Under the pieces are notes generated by a model that saw only the letters and a list, made by a program, of their open reading frames with translations, made no database searches and was not told where the DNA came from. Shown here piece by piece: positions 1-8,560 of a DNA stretch of 64,000 bases (positions within the stretch are counted from its first letter, which is position 1; the number at the start of each line of letters is the position of its first letter). Origin of the DNA: Velamenicoccus sp964471325 (GTDB lineage Bacteria; Omnitrophota; Gorgyraeia; Velamenicoccales; Velamenicoccaceae); the NCBI GenBank assembly GCA_964471325.1, contig CAYYFL010000008.1, forward strand, positions 1 through 64,000, written 5' to 3'. A program made the position numbers and the translations under genes.

Positions 1-273
1 GTATGCGGAGACCTGTCCTTCCTGGACTACCCCGCGAGTAGAGGAAAAAATCGGTGCCCGGCAGCCCTGGGCAAGAAATTTTTCCGATATCTTACGATGC
101 GGGGTCATCCAAGAAAGAGACCACGCGCCTGTCCTGCCTCGGGCATTGAGGCCATAACTTACGGAGCGCAAGTGTCGTAAGTTATAGGGGCGAATTAATC
201 CCGACCTTGCCGGAAGCGAGCGTCGGGATGCGGATCAGGTTTTCAACAGTCTTTTTCTTGCCCGGACAAACCC
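1..273. repeat. Hairpin-rich intergenic leader (modular element A)
   Basis: No gene is visible in these 273 bases. Instead there are several stacked inverted repeats. CCCCGC near 30 pairs with GCGGGG near 100 and encloses a further ATCGG/CCGAT stem. ATAACTTACG (154-163) pairs perfectly with CGTAAGTTAT (176-185). TCCCGAC (199-205) pairs with GTCGGGA (222-228). The segment around 150-202, with its AACTTAC stem followed by GAATTAATCC, recurs at 19549-19610 in the same order. I read this as one member of a family of structured intergenic elements in this window. It may be part of the 5' leader of the downstream glycosyltransferase gene, which has no obvious Shine-Dalgarno sequence. Confidence 0.6.
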
Positions 274-1740
274 ATGTCAACAACCCTTCGGCGTTTTCTT
301 GCTCTTGTTTTGATCTGGATCGCCTCGACCGTGTTTTTTCTGGGGCTCGGGGTGGACGGCCAAAAGCCTTTTATCGGCTTCCCCCTTGACGATACCTGGA
401 TCCATTTCAGTTTTGCCAGGAATCTTGTCCAATACGATTCTTTCGGCTTGAATCCTTTTGAGCCGTCCAGCGGGAGCACGTCTCCTTTATGGGTCGTCCT
501 TCTTGCTTTTCTGAAAATCCTGGGTCTGCCTTTTGAGGTTTCTGCCCTTAGCATGGGGATTTTTTTTATTTTTCTGACCGCCCTTTGCGCCGAGAAGATC
601 GTTAGGCTCATGACAGGGGAGGAGCGGACTGGATTTTATGCGGCAGTCCTGGTTCTTTTATCCGGCCGTTTCCTTTGGGGCGCTCTTTCAGGCATGGAAG
701 TGGCTCTTTTTTCTTTTCTGGCGGCCCTCGGTATTTATCTCCACCAGAAATTTTCTCAGGAAGGAAGGATGAGCGTTTTGCCGGCGTTGGTTTTCGGCCT
801 GGCATCCTTGGCGCGGCCGGAAGGCTATCTGCTTTTTGTCCTGGCTTTCGGCGATCTCTGCATCAGGAATCTCCGCCGTTGGAAACAACTCCTTCCGGGC
901 ATCCTTCTTTACGGCCTGGTTTACGCGATCACGGTCATTCCTTATCTTTTTTTCTCCTGGATCCTGACGCACAGGTTGTTCTGCAGCAGTTACTATTCCA
1001 AAATGCTTTTTACCTGGAGGATGGCGGCAGGGCCTTATCTTAAGGAATATATCGGCTTTGTTTTTTGGGATAACCCGTTCCTGGCGCCTTTTCTTGTTTC
1101 AGGCCTCTGGGAGTGCGTCCGCAGGCGCTGGGGGCTTATGAGCGCTTGGCTCGTCGTCTTTCCTCTGGCCGCCTCCCATGTTTCCCCTATTCTCATCCAT
1201 CATGGCCGCTATATCATGCCGCTTATCCCGTTTTATTCTCTGGTGGGATTCCTGGGATTGTGCCGGATTCTGCATGGGAACCATTTTCGCGTCTTGCTGG
1301 TATTGGCGATTGCATGGTGTCTATTCAGCGTTGGCCGGTGGGCCGGGATCTATGCGACGGACAGCGCGTCCATCTATGGGCAGCATTACCGCGCAGCCTT
1401 GTGGCTTAAAGAACATACGGCGCCCCAGGATGCGATTGCGACCAACGACATCGGCGTCATTTCTTATGTTTCGGAAAGGCCGATCGTGGACATCTGTGGT
1501 ATAATCAGACTGAATGTCCTGAGGGTTATCTGTTCGCCCGTGCCGCCGGAATTCCGGCGGCATATGTTATGGCGTTATCTGGCGGCCCGCCACGTGAAAT
1601 ATCTGGCTTACTATCCCGGTTGGTTCCCTTGGATCGATGACAGGAAGTGTTTGAAGAAGGTCCATGAGGTGCGTTACCCGGGCAATACCATCGCTGCGTC
1701 GGATACTATGGAGGTTTATCGCGTGCTATGCACAAACTGA
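274..1740 (+). CDS. GT-C superfamily membrane glycosyltransferase
   Basis: A 488-residue polytopic membrane protein with about ten hydrophobic segments, the first at residues 7-27. The first outer loop carries the acidic pair D39-D40 in FPLDDTWIHFSFARNL, followed by NPFEPSSGSTSPLW. This arrangement is typical of GT-C enzymes (AftB/ArnT-like) that take a sugar from a polyprenyl-phosphate donor and transfer it on the outer face of the inner membrane. The C-terminal 90 residues form a small soluble domain. The gene overlaps the following DUF362 gene by 13 bases, so the two are probably co-transcribed. Donor and acceptor cannot be told from sequence. The family assignment is fairly secure and the specificity is unknown. 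Confidence 0.75.
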   Translation: MSTTLRRFLALVLIWIASTVFFLGLGVDGQKPFIGFPLDDTWIHFSFARNLVQYDSFGLNPFEPSSGSTSPLWVVLLAFLKILGLPFEVSALSMGIFFIFLTALCAEKIVRLMTGEERTGFYAAVLVLLSGRFLWGALSGMEVALFSFLAALGIYLHQKFSQEGRMSVLPALVFGLASLARPEGYLLFVLAFGDLCIRNLRRWKQLLPGILLYGLVYAITVIPYLFFSWILTHRLFCSSYYSKMLFTWRMAAGPYLKEYIGFVFWDNPFLAPFLVSGLWECVRRRWGLMSAWLVVFPLAASHVSPILIHHGRYIMPLIPFYSLVGFLGLCRILHGNHFRVLLVLAIAWCLFSVGRWAGIYATDSASIYGQHYRAALWLKEHTAPQDAIATNDIGVISYVSERPIVDICGIIRLNVLRVICSPVPPEFRRHMLWRYLAARHVKYLAYYPGWFPWIDDRKCLKKVHEVRYPGNTIAASDTMEVYRVLCTN

Positions 1741-2822
1741 GATCAAGAGTTGCTGTGATTAAGACAACTCCGGAATGCGTCCTGGAGGATATTAAAAAGC
1801 TTTGCCGGCTGGCGGATATGCCGGCGGCCCTGGCTAAAAATCGGCCGGTAATCCTGAAAGATAATATCTCATGGCACTTGCCGTTTTTGTCGGCCAACAC
1901 GACGCCATGGCAGCTGGAAGGCGTCATCCGGGCCCTGAAGGCAGCAGGCTGGGACAGATTGGTCGCCGTCCACAACAACACCGTGGTGACCGATCCGGAC
2001 AAGGGGTTGAGACTCAGCAGGCTTCTGGGTGTTTACCGCCGATACGGCGTCGAAGAGAAGTATAATTTCAACAAGGATGAGATCCGTTGGGTGTCGTATC
2101 ATCCGAAATTCAAGACACGGGCGCTGCATAAGGTTTACGGCCACGACGTGATGGTCCCCGAATATTTCTTTGGCAAGAATATCGTCCATCTGCCGACGGT
2201 CAAGACCCATATCTACACGACGACAACAGGCGCCATGAAGAACGCCTTCGGCGGCCTCCTGGGGACCCACAGGCATTATACGCACAGCTGGATCCATGAA
2301 GTCCTGGTGGACCTGTTAAAGATCCAGCAGGACATCCATAGCGGGATCTTTTGCGTCATGGACGGCACGATCTGCGGATGCGGCCCCGGGCCGCGGACCA
2401 TGGTGCCTGTGGAGAAGGGCTATATGCTGGCCTCCAGCGATTCTGTGGCGATCGATGCAGTCGCGGCCAAGATGATGGGATTTGATCCGTTGGCCATCCC
2501 GTATATCCGGATGGCGCATGAGGACGGCATCGGGATCGGCGATGTCAGGGATATCGAGATTGCCGGCACGGACATCCGGAACGTCAATTTCCATTTCTAT
2601 GTCGGACAAAATATGGTCAGCCGTTTCGGCAGGACCGTCTGGTTCGGCCCTCTCAAGTCCCTGCAGAAGTTCTTTTTCCGTACGCCGCTGGTCTATTTGT
2701 TCGTCTACGCCTCTTTTTTCTATCACGATCATATCTGGTGGCCGCTGATCGGCCGAAGGCGCCAGGGAAAGATCCTTCGGGGATCGGCGTGGGGCCGTCT
2801 TTTCCGGAGTTATCCTTTGTGA
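1728..2822 (+). CDS. DUF362 domain protein
   Basis: A 364-residue protein of the DUF362 family. It opens with VAVIKTTPECVLEDIKKL and contains the characteristic segments HLPTVKTHIYTTTTGAMKN and MDGTICGCGPGPRTMVPV, then a stretch around residue 240 (ASSDSVAIDAVAAKMMGFDP) shared by the family. Many DUF362 proteins carry a C-terminal 2x[4Fe-4S] ferredoxin domain. None is present here, and the C-terminus is instead hydrophobic and basic (residues 315-364). The biochemical role of the family is not established. It overlaps the GT-C gene by 13 bases, which suggests coupling to membrane glycan metabolism, but that is only an inference. Confidence 0.75.
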   Translation: MHKLRSRVAVIKTTPECVLEDIKKLCRLADMPAALAKNRPVILKDNISWHLPFLSANTTPWQLEGVIRALKAAGWDRLVAVHNNTVVTDPDKGLRLSRLLGVYRRYGVEEKYNFNKDEIRWVSYHPKFKTRALHKVYGHDVMVPEYFFGKNIVHLPTVKTHIYTTTTGAMKNAFGGLLGTHRHYTHSWIHEVLVDLLKIQQDIHSGIFCVMDGTICGCGPGPRTMVPVEKGYMLASSDSVAIDAVAAKMMGFDPLAIPYIRMAHEDGIGIGDVRDIEIAGTDIRNVNFHFYVGQNMVSRFGRTVWFGPLKSLQKFFFRTPLVYLFVYASFFYHDHIWWPLIGRRRQGKILRGSAWGRLFRSYPL

Positions 2823-2847
2823 TCGCCGGGAGGGGGAGATATTTTGG

Positions 2848-2876
2848 TTGACTTCCTTGTTTCGCCGTGATATTAA
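2848..2876 (+). promoter_or_regulatory. Candidate sigma70-type promoter of pyrG
   Basis: TTGACT (2848-2853), a 17-base spacer and TATTAA (2871-2876) give a good -35/-10 pair in the gap before pyrG. It would produce a leader of about 150 bases that contains the terminator-like hairpin at 2916-2973. Confidence 0.5.
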
Positions 2877-2915
2877 TAGGATATAAATTTCCTCAGGTGT
2901 TATGTGCAGCAAACG

Positions 2916-2973
2916 CTTAAAACAGGCGCGGGTATCGGGCTAAAAAAGCTCGGTACCCGTATCTGTTTTTAAG
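2916..2973 (+). promoter_or_regulatory. Terminator-like hairpin in the pyrG leader (possible attenuator)
   Basis: CTTAAAACAG (2916-2925) pairs with CTGTTTTTAAG (2963-2973). Between them CGGGTA pairs with TACCCG, and CGGGC with GCTCG across a mismatch, around a TAAAAAA loop. The 3' side ends in CTGTTTTT, so the structure resembles an intrinsic terminator lying between the promoter and the gene. A second small stem, AGGGAA/TTCCCT (2972-2993), follows at once and shares bases with the first, so the two could be mutually exclusive. Nucleotide-controlled attenuation of pyrimidine genes is well known. That this hairpin does it is inference. The alternative is a plain terminator for the upstream operon. 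Confidence 0.45.
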
Positions 2974-3036
2974 GGAACCAATGCCGCTTCCCTGCCGCAA
3001 AAGTATGATTATCCACAGGTCAAGCGGAGGACGATA

Positions 3037-4638
3037 ATGGCAAAATATATCTTTGTGACAGGCGGCGTAGTGTCGAGCCTCGGTAAGGGGATCGCCTGCG
3101 CATCGATCGGCAAGATCCTGGAGGCGCGAGGTCTTAAGGTCAATCTGATCAAGTGCGATCCGTACATCAACGTGGATCCCGGCACCATGAATCCCTTCCA
3201 GCATGGGGAGGTGTACGTGACCGACGACGGCGCCGAGACGGACCTTGACCTGGGCCACTACGAAAGGTTCACCCACGCGAAGCTGACGCGCGACAATAAC
3301 GTGACGACAGGCAAGATCTATTTTTCCGTGATCTCCAAGGAGAGGCGCGGGGATTATCTGGGCAAGACCGTCCAGGTGGTGCCTCACATCACCGACGAGA
3401 TCAAGGCGTCCATCCAAAAGGTGGGCCAGACGGGCCGTCCGGATATTGTGATCGTTGAGATCGGAGGCACAGTCGGCGATATCGAGAGCCTGCCGTTTCT
3501 GGAGGCGATCCGTCAGCTCAAGCAGGAGATGGGGCCGGCCTGTGCCATCAACATCCACCTGACGCTCGTGCCTTATATCCGCAGCGCCCAGGAGATCAAG
3601 ACCAAGCCTACCCAGCACAGCGTCGGCAAACTCCGCGAGATCGGTATCCAGCCGGAGATCCTTTTGTGCCGGTCGGAAAAGCCCATCGAGCAGGATGTCA
3701 AACAGAAGATCGCCCTTTTCTGCAACGTTTGCGAAGATGCGGTGGTCGAAGCCCTGGATGTCGAGAGTATTTATGAAGTGCCCCTGATGTATAAAAACGA
3801 CGGCCTGGACGACCTGATCCTGAATTTTCTGCAGTTGAGCTCAAAGAAAGGGGACCTGAAAGACTGGAGCGATCGCGTCGTCCGCGTGCTCAAGAGCCCC
3901 GCTTCCGGTTGCCGGATCGCCGTGGTGGGCAAATATATCACGCTCCAGGATGCCTACAAGTCCATTTATGAAGCCCTCGTCCACGGGGGGATCGCCAACG
4001 CCGCGCGCGTGGAGATCGTCAAGGTCGACTCCGAAGACGTCAAGACGCACAAGACACCGGCCCTTTTCTGCGGCGTCGACGGGATCCTTGTTCCCGGCGG
4101 GTTCGGTTACCGCGGTATCGAAGGTAAGATCAACGCGATCGAATTTGCCCGCAAGGAAGGGATTCCCTATTTCGGCATCTGCCTGGGGATGCAGACGGCT
4201 GTCATCGAGTTCGCCAGGAACGCCTGCGGCTTGAAGAATGCCAATTCAACGGAATTCGACCCCAAGACGCCCTATCCGGTCATCAGTCTTCTCGAAGAGC
4301 AGAAGAACGTCAGGGCCAAAGGGGCGAGCATGAGGCTGGGGGCCTATCCTTGCCGTCTTTTGGCCGCATCGCACGCGCACGCCGCCTATCGTCGAAGCAT
4401 GATTTTTGAGAGGCACAGGCATCGTTACGAATTCAATAAAGATTTTAGAAAGATCATGGAGAAGCGGGGCCTGCGGATCGCCGGCGCCTCGCCTTCCGGA
4501 GAGCTCGTCGAGATCGTTGAATTGAAAGACCACCCATGGTTTGTCGCCGTGCAGTTCCATCCGGAGTTTAAATCGAAACCTGATTGCGCCCATCCCTTGT
4601 TCAGGGAATTTATTCGCGCGGCCCTCAAAAACAGATAG
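3037..4638 (+). CDS. pyrG: CTP synthase
   Basis: A 533-residue CTP synthase, which converts UTP, ATP and glutamine to CTP in the cytoplasm. The N-terminal synthetase domain (about 1-265) has the P-loop region GGVVSSLGKGIACASIGKIL and the segment CDPYINVDPGTMNPFQHGEV. The C-terminal class I glutamine amidotransferase domain (about 290-533) has the nucleophile C382 in GICLGMQ and the partners H508 and E510 in VQFHPEF. The length is normal. A GGAGG ribosome site precedes the ATG. The gene sits alone behind its own promoter with a terminator-like hairpin in the leader, which suggests independent, pyrimidine-responsive control. The identification is certain. Confidence 0.97.
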   Translation: MAKYIFVTGGVVSSLGKGIACASIGKILEARGLKVNLIKCDPYINVDPGTMNPFQHGEVYVTDDGAETDLDLGHYERFTHAKLTRDNNVTTGKIYFSVISKERRGDYLGKTVQVVPHITDEIKASIQKVGQTGRPDIVIVEIGGTVGDIESLPFLEAIRQLKQEMGPACAINIHLTLVPYIRSAQEIKTKPTQHSVGKLREIGIQPEILLCRSEKPIEQDVKQKIALFCNVCEDAVVEALDVESIYEVPLMYKNDGLDDLILNFLQLSSKKGDLKDWSDRVVRVLKSPASGCRIAVVGKYITLQDAYKSIYEALVHGGIANAARVEIVKVDSEDVKTHKTPALFCGVDGILVPGGFGYRGIEGKINAIEFARKEGIPYFGICLGMQTAVIEFARNACGLKNANSTEFDPKTPYPVISLLEEQKNVRAKGASMRLGAYPCRLLAASHAHAAYRRSMIFERHRHRYEFNKDFRKIMEKRGLRIAGASPSGELVEIVELKDHPWFVAVQFHPEFKSKPDCAHPLFREFIRAALKNR

Positions 4639-4653
4639 GCGGGGTGTCTTGCC

Positions 4654-5019
4654 ATGACAAAGCATTGCCCGATAAGAATAGCGGTCTTGTCCCTGGCGAT
4701 ATCATGCTGCTGTGGCTGCAGCCAGCCCTTGCGCACGCTGATCGCTGTGGGGGATGAACAGAAAGAACAGGCTGTCTATGTGCGGCAGGAACAGGCGCGG
4801 TTCAAGGCCCTCTTGCGCGACATCCATAGGGGCCGCCTCTTGCCTGGGTTGAGACAGGAACGTGTCTTGGCCCGTTACGGAGAACCGGTTTTACGCGAAG
4901 GCAAGACCTTTCTTTATCGAGACCCGGTTGCCTTCTTTGATTCCCCGAAGGTTTATCTCGAATTTGACGAAACAGATCTTCTTTCTTCCATCAAGGTGGT
5001 CACAGATGAAAAGCCATAA
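4654..5019 (+). CDS. Small putative lipoprotein
   Basis: A 121-residue protein with an N-terminal hydrophobic stretch ending in a cysteine-rich segment (ISCCCGC, residues 16-22) that could be a lipobox, although the consensus is imperfect. The mature part is charged. Near its end is a segment starting RVLARYGEPVLREGKTFLYRD, which is reminiscent of the BamE/SmpA-like small outer-membrane fold, though similarity by eye is weak. The gene starts 15 bases after pyrG and its stop overlaps the start of the glucan phosphorylase gene by 14 bases. I cannot assign a function. Confidence 0.6.
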   Translation: MTKHCPIRIAVLSLAISCCCGCSQPLRTLIAVGDEQKEQAVYVRQEQARFKALLRDIHRGRLLPGLRQERVLARYGEPVLREGKTFLYRDPVAFFDSPKVYLEFDETDLLSSIKVVTDEKP

Positions 5020-7015
5020 TTCCCTGCAGGAACTGGTCCGGATCAAGGATGATCCCCGGGGCCGTTATGCTGCGGATATCCATGACGACGTTTATTTCGG
5101 TTTTCCTGTGGCGCCTGTCCTGGCGGCCGAGCGCGCTCTCCTGGCGGGGAAGCAGAAGACGATCGCCTATTTCTCCATGGAGTATGGCTTGGCGACAAGC
5201 TTCTATAATGGATTTACATCCGCCCATCCGGTATCGGATGCCAATAGAGTTATTGAAAACGAAGTTTTCTCGAACGAGAGGATTGCCGACTACCTTTTTT
5301 CGTTAAAGGTCGATGCCTTGGTGGACCTTCCGATCTATTCGGGGGGTCTCGGTGTCCTGGCAGGGGATACCATCAAGACCGCCGCGGATATGAAATTGCC
5401 CATGGTCGCCATCGGCATCCTTTGGAGCAAGGGGTATTTTAAACAGCGGTTCTGGTTTAAGTTTGGCCAATTGCCTGAGGAGATGAAATGGGATCCCTGG
5501 ACATTTCCGGGGCTTATCCCTTTGGAAGACAAGGTCAAACTCGAGCTTAAAAATAAGGATATCTATCTGCGTCTCTGGAAGTATTATGTTTACAGCCGGA
5601 CCCGTGACCACGTGGTGCCTCTTATTCTTCTGGATTCCAATGTCGAAGAGAATGACGAGGCCGGCCGGCGCCTGACCGACAAGCTGTATCGCAGCGACGA
5701 TGTCTCCGGCCGTATCCTCCAGAGGCTGATCCTGGGCATGGGGGGTATCCGGGCGCTGGAGGAATTGAAATATCCCGTCAGCATCCACCATTTGAATGAG
5801 GGACACGCTGCTTTTGCTTTTGTGCGCAAGGCCGGTGATGATCCTGGCGCAGATCCTGATGCCCTCAGGTCCCAATTTGCCTATACTTGCCATACGCCCG
5901 TCCCCGCCGGCCATGATCGTTTCAGCGTCGGAGAGTGCGAGGCATACCTTAATCCCCAGGACATGGCCCTTGTCAAGAGGTATGGGCTTGAAAGTCCGGA
6001 ATCTTCCGTTGTGAACCTGACGGTCCTCGCCATGAATACGGCGTCAAGCATTAACGCCGTCTCATGGAAACACGGCGAAGTCATGAAGCTGCAGTTTCCG
6101 GCCTACAAAGAACGCATCAAGGCGATCACCAACGGTGTGCATTTTTCGACGTGGGTTTCTGAACCGATCCTTAAATTTTTGGACAAGTTCGGCAAGGATG
6201 TCGGCAATTATCGTCACGATCCCCGCCTTTTGACGCACGTGCTTTCCCTGAAAGACAATCACGAGTTTAGGAAAGCGCTCTGGGAGGCGCACCGTGAGAA
6301 CAAGAAGGGGCTTGCCGGGATGCTGGGAAGATGGCGTCTCCAAGAGGATGTTTTGACCGTGGCCTGGGCCCGGCGCATCGCCGCATACAAAAGGCCGAGC
6401 CTTATCCTGCAGGACATCGGCCGCTTGATGGACATTGCCAGGCGGGTCGGTCCGCTGCAGATCCTTTTTGCGGGCAAGGCCCATCCCAACGACAACATCG
6501 CCTTTACCTATGTGAATGAGATCATGAACACCATCGACAGGACCCAGGACCAGGGCGGCCTGCTTAAAATCCTGATGCTGGAGAATTATGATATCTATAT
6601 TGCCAAGATGCTTGTTTCCGGCGTCGATATCTGGCTCAATAATCCCCTGCCGCCCTATGAGGCGTCTGGGACCAGCGGGATGAAGGCGATCGCCAACGCC
6701 GTGGTCCAGTTGAGTACCGTCGACGGGTGGATCGTCGAGGCCAAAGACAGCGGCATAGGAAAGTTTTTCGGTTATGAAGATACGGGGTGCGGCTATACCG
6801 ACGGCCTTGCCCTGAGGCTGAGTGAAGATTCCCGCGATTTATATGCCTCCCTCGAGGATATGGCGCGTCTGTATTACGGCACGAACGACAAAGGCGGAAT
6901 CCATGTTCAATCCCCATGGATCGATATGATGATTCATTGCCTGGCTGAAGCCGGGCGCTTCAATACATTCCGTATGCTCCATGAATATAAATCCCAGGTA
7001 TGGGATATGAAATAA
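5006..7015 (+). CDS. glgP: Alpha-glucan (glycogen/maltodextrin) phosphorylase
   Basis: A 669-residue family GT35 phosphorylase of the short bacterial alpha-glucan phosphorylase type, which releases glucose 1-phosphate from storage or malto-oligosaccharide glucans. Family segments visible in order are IAYFSMEYGLA, YSGGLGVLAGDTIKTAADM, HLNEGHAAFA, TCHTPVPAGHDRF, AITNGVHFSTW, RRIAAYKRPSLI, FAGKAHPNDN and EASGTSGMKA. The last contains the expected pyridoxal-phosphate lysine, K560. I chose the ATG at 5006 because the protein reads naturally from there. It overlaps the end of the preceding gene by 14 bases, which indicates translational coupling. Confidence is high for the family, while the preferred chain length is unknown. 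Confidence 0.9.
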   Translation: MKSHNSLQELVRIKDDPRGRYAADIHDDVYFGFPVAPVLAAERALLAGKQKTIAYFSMEYGLATSFYNGFTSAHPVSDANRVIENEVFSNERIADYLFSLKVDALVDLPIYSGGLGVLAGDTIKTAADMKLPMVAIGILWSKGYFKQRFWFKFGQLPEEMKWDPWTFPGLIPLEDKVKLELKNKDIYLRLWKYYVYSRTRDHVVPLILLDSNVEENDEAGRRLTDKLYRSDDVSGRILQRLILGMGGIRALEELKYPVSIHHLNEGHAAFAFVRKAGDDPGADPDALRSQFAYTCHTPVPAGHDRFSVGECEAYLNPQDMALVKRYGLESPESSVVNLTVLAMNTASSINAVSWKHGEVMKLQFPAYKERIKAITNGVHFSTWVSEPILKFLDKFGKDVGNYRHDPRLLTHVLSLKDNHEFRKALWEAHRENKKGLAGMLGRWRLQEDVLTVAWARRIAAYKRPSLILQDIGRLMDIARRVGPLQILFAGKAHPNDNIAFTYVNEIMNTIDRTQDQGGLLKILMLENYDIYIAKMLVSGVDIWLNNPLPPYEASGTSGMKAIANAVVQLSTVDGWIVEAKDSGIGKFFGYEDTGCGYTDGLALRLSEDSRDLYASLEDMARLYYGTNDKGGIHVQSPWIDMMIHCLAEAGRFNTFRMLHEYKSQVWDMK

Positions 7016-7039
7016 ATCCTATCATTGTCCGGCGCCTGC

Positions 7040-7065
7040 CAGCCGGCTAAGCCGGCTGTCTTTTC
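7040..7065 (+). terminator. Rho-independent terminator after glgP
   Basis: CAGCCGGC (7040-7047), the loop TAA and GCCGGCTG (7051-7058) form a perfect 8-base-pair stem followed by TCTTTTC. It lies 24 bases after the phosphorylase stop codon. Confidence 0.7.
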
Positions 7066-7077
7066 GTTCTGATTTCC

Positions 7078-7106
7078 TTGCCCCCATACAAGACTTGTGA
7101 TAGTAT
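7078..7106 (+). promoter_or_regulatory. Candidate sigma70-type promoter of the PEBP gene
   Basis: TTGCCC (7078-7083), a 17-base spacer and TAGTAT (7101-7106) lie between the glgP terminator and the PEBP-family gene. Confidence 0.45.
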
Positions 7107-7129
7107 AACGGTATGCCGGATGGTCACTT

Positions 7130-7726
7130 ATGAAATTCCACGCGTATCGTGCCTTATCGAAATTTCTGACCTTCGGGAAGCCGGCCGCGAACGGCCTGCG
7201 TCTGCATCCCCTTGTCGGATTTTATCTGGCGGTCCTGATGGTTGCGTGTTCAGGAGGTGGAGCCATGGCCCTTGAATTGAAAAGCCCCGCATTTTCCAAC
7301 GGATCGAAGATCCCGCCGCAGCACACCTGTGAAGGCAGAGATGTTTCTCCGCATCTCCAATGGAGCAGCGTTCCCGATGGTACAAAAAGTTTTGCGCTCA
7401 TCAGCGACGATCCCGATGCACCGTCCAAAACCTGGGTTCATTGGGTGATTTACAATATCCCGGCCGAAGCCCGACATCTGCCTCAAGGGTTTCCTCATGA
7501 TACGTCCCTGCCGGATGGCATCCGTCAGGGGATCAACGATTCCGGGGAGACGGGTTACGGCGGGCCGTGTCCGCCGCCGGGCAAGCCGCACAGGTATTAT
7601 TTCAAGCTTTATGCCCTTGACCGTGTGCTTAAGATCGAGGGGACGGCCACAAAAGAAAAGCTCCTTGAAGCCATGAAAGGACATGTTCTGGGAGAAACGG
7701 TTCTGATGGGGACGTATGAGAGGTGA
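7130..7726 (+). CDS. YbhB/YbcL (PEBP, Raf-kinase-inhibitor-like) family protein
   Basis: A phosphatidylethanolamine-binding-protein family member. Signature segments include SPAFSNGSKIPPQHTCEG, DPDAPSKTWVHWVIYNIP and GPCPPPGKPHRYYFKLYALD, which form the conserved anion-binding pocket. The in vivo ligand of bacterial members is mostly unknown. The start is ambiguous. From 7130 the protein has 198 residues and a plausible signal peptide ending GGGAMA, with a possible lipobox cysteine. An internal ATG at 7265 has a much better ribosome site (AGGAGG, 7 bases upstream) and would give a 153-residue cytoplasmic form starting MALELKSPAF. Both forms might be made. Confidence 0.85.
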   Translation: MKFHAYRALSKFLTFGKPAANGLRLHPLVGFYLAVLMVACSGGGAMALELKSPAFSNGSKIPPQHTCEGRDVSPHLQWSSVPDGTKSFALISDDPDAPSKTWVHWVIYNIPAEARHLPQGFPHDTSLPDGIRQGINDSGETGYGGPCPPPGKPHRYYFKLYALDRVLKIEGTATKEKLLEAMKGHVLGETVLMGTYER

Positions 7727-7748
7727 GAAAGGGAAAAGGGGGAGTTAA

Positions 7749-7920
7749 CGTTACTCCTCGCGTTTGCATCTTGATAATTTATGTCTGCGACCAGCCTTCG
7801 CAGAGCTCAGGCGGGTTCCGCAGAAAGCGGAATACTGGCCCGTTCATCTGGGGCCAGGTGCAGCCATAAATTCTCCTGGTCTGCTGGAACAGCAGACCGA
7901 GTAAACTCGGAGTTCATTTT
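7749..7920. repeat. Modular hairpin element B1
   Basis: An intergenic structured element. AATTTATGTCTGC near 7777-7789 pairs with GCAGCCATAAATT near 7859-7871 around a large loop. The loop holds CCAGCCTTCGCAG..CTCAGGCGG, which recurs nearly unchanged at 18337-18360, then TTCCGC/GCGGAA and CTGGCCC/GGGCCAG hairpins. GGTCTGCT/AGCAGACC follows on the 3' side. The stretch 7811-7869 reappears as an inverted copy at 23782-23887. No coding potential is evident. Confidence 0.65.
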
Positions 7921-7960
7921 GTAAGGAAGAGCTAGGATAGGCAAAACGGAGAAAATTAAC

Positions 7961-8090
7961 ATGACCCCTTGCGTGAACAGCTAAAAATTTTAGGATACAT
8001 CCAGTCGCGTCAGAGTCGCGACGGGTATCCAAAAATTTTTAGCCACGCTTCGGGGTTAATTCCGCTGATAGCGGAATTAAGGAGGTCGCA
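7961..8090 (+). repeat. Modular hairpin element B2, ending at a Shine-Dalgarno site
   Basis: Outer boxes CCCCTTGCGTG (7965-7975) and CACGCTTCGGGG (8044-8055) enclose a long stem. Bases 7980-7998 pair with 8025-8043 at 18 of 19 positions, and the loop contains ATCCAG and GTCGCG/CGCGAC. It is followed by the hairpin TTAATTCCGC (8056-8065)/GCGGAATTAA (8071-8080), which abuts GGAGG (8081-8085), 6 bases before the ATG of the next gene. Element 18301-18422 has the same layout with a different stem sequence. Confidence 0.7.
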
Positions 8091-8091
8091 T

Positions 8092-8457
8092 ATGGGGTTT
8101 TTTCTGTTTCTTGTCAGTCTCTTGTTGATCATTGAAGGCGTTTTGCTGATCCTGACGCCGAAGAAGGTCGTCAAATTGGCACATCAGATGCTGGATAAGC
8201 CCAAAGATGCACGACTTCTTGGTCTTGTGCCTTTGATCGTCGGTATCATGCTTCTGTTCGCGGCATCTTCCAGCGCCGTCGGCTGGCTGATCTGGCTTCT
8301 GGGTCTGGCCGGTATCGCCAAGGCTGTTTATCTGTTTTTGACGCCCGTCGCCAAGGTTAAGGCGTCGCGCTGGTTCAGCATGTCGGATCAGTCGTACCGT
8401 ATCAGCGGGATCATCATCCTTGTCCTGGGGGTCATTGTTTTTATTTCAAGAATATAA
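8092..8457 (+). CDS. Small four-helix membrane protein, unknown function
   Basis: A 121-residue protein that is almost entirely hydrophobic. Transmembrane segments lie at about residues 2-20, 43-58, 61-80 and 101-119, with two short basic loops. The N-terminal half (FLFLVSLLLIIEGVLLILTP and the following DARLLGLVPLIVGIMLLF) resembles small DUF2065-type membrane proteins, but I cannot name it firmly. The ATG at 8092 is chosen because a strong AAGGAGG site precedes it. Longer in-frame upstream sequence is occupied by the hairpin element B2 and is not coding-like. Confidence 0.65.
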   Translation: MGFFLFLVSLLLIIEGVLLILTPKKVVKLAHQMLDKPKDARLLGLVPLIVGIMLLFAASSSAVGWLIWLLGLAGIAKAVYLFLTPVAKVKASRWFSMSDQSYRISGIIILVLGVIVFISRI

Positions 8458-8470
8458 GGATGGCGGATCA

Positions 8471-8509
8471 GGCCGGACACATATGATCGCTGGGCGCGTC
8501 CGGCCTTTT
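8471..8509 (+). terminator. Rho-independent terminator
   Basis: GGCCGGAC (8471-8478) pairs perfectly with GTCCGGCC (8498-8505) and is followed by TTTT. It lies 14 bases after the stop of the small membrane protein gene. Confidence 0.65.
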
Positions 8510-8560
8510 GCTATACGTCACGTCATGCAAGCCAAATGGAAAGCCGTTACCGGGGGACCG

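Noticed and set aside
3009..3017. Perfect DnaA-box-like TTATCCACA before pyrG, and another at 53875-53883
   Set aside because: Single isolated boxes, one of them inside traE. No cluster, AT-rich unwinding region or dnaA/dnaN neighbours, so no origin is claimed.
4862..5005. N-terminal extension of the glucan phosphorylase
   Set aside because: The extension overlaps the lipoprotein gene in another frame and has no family similarity. The ATG at 5006 is the natural start.
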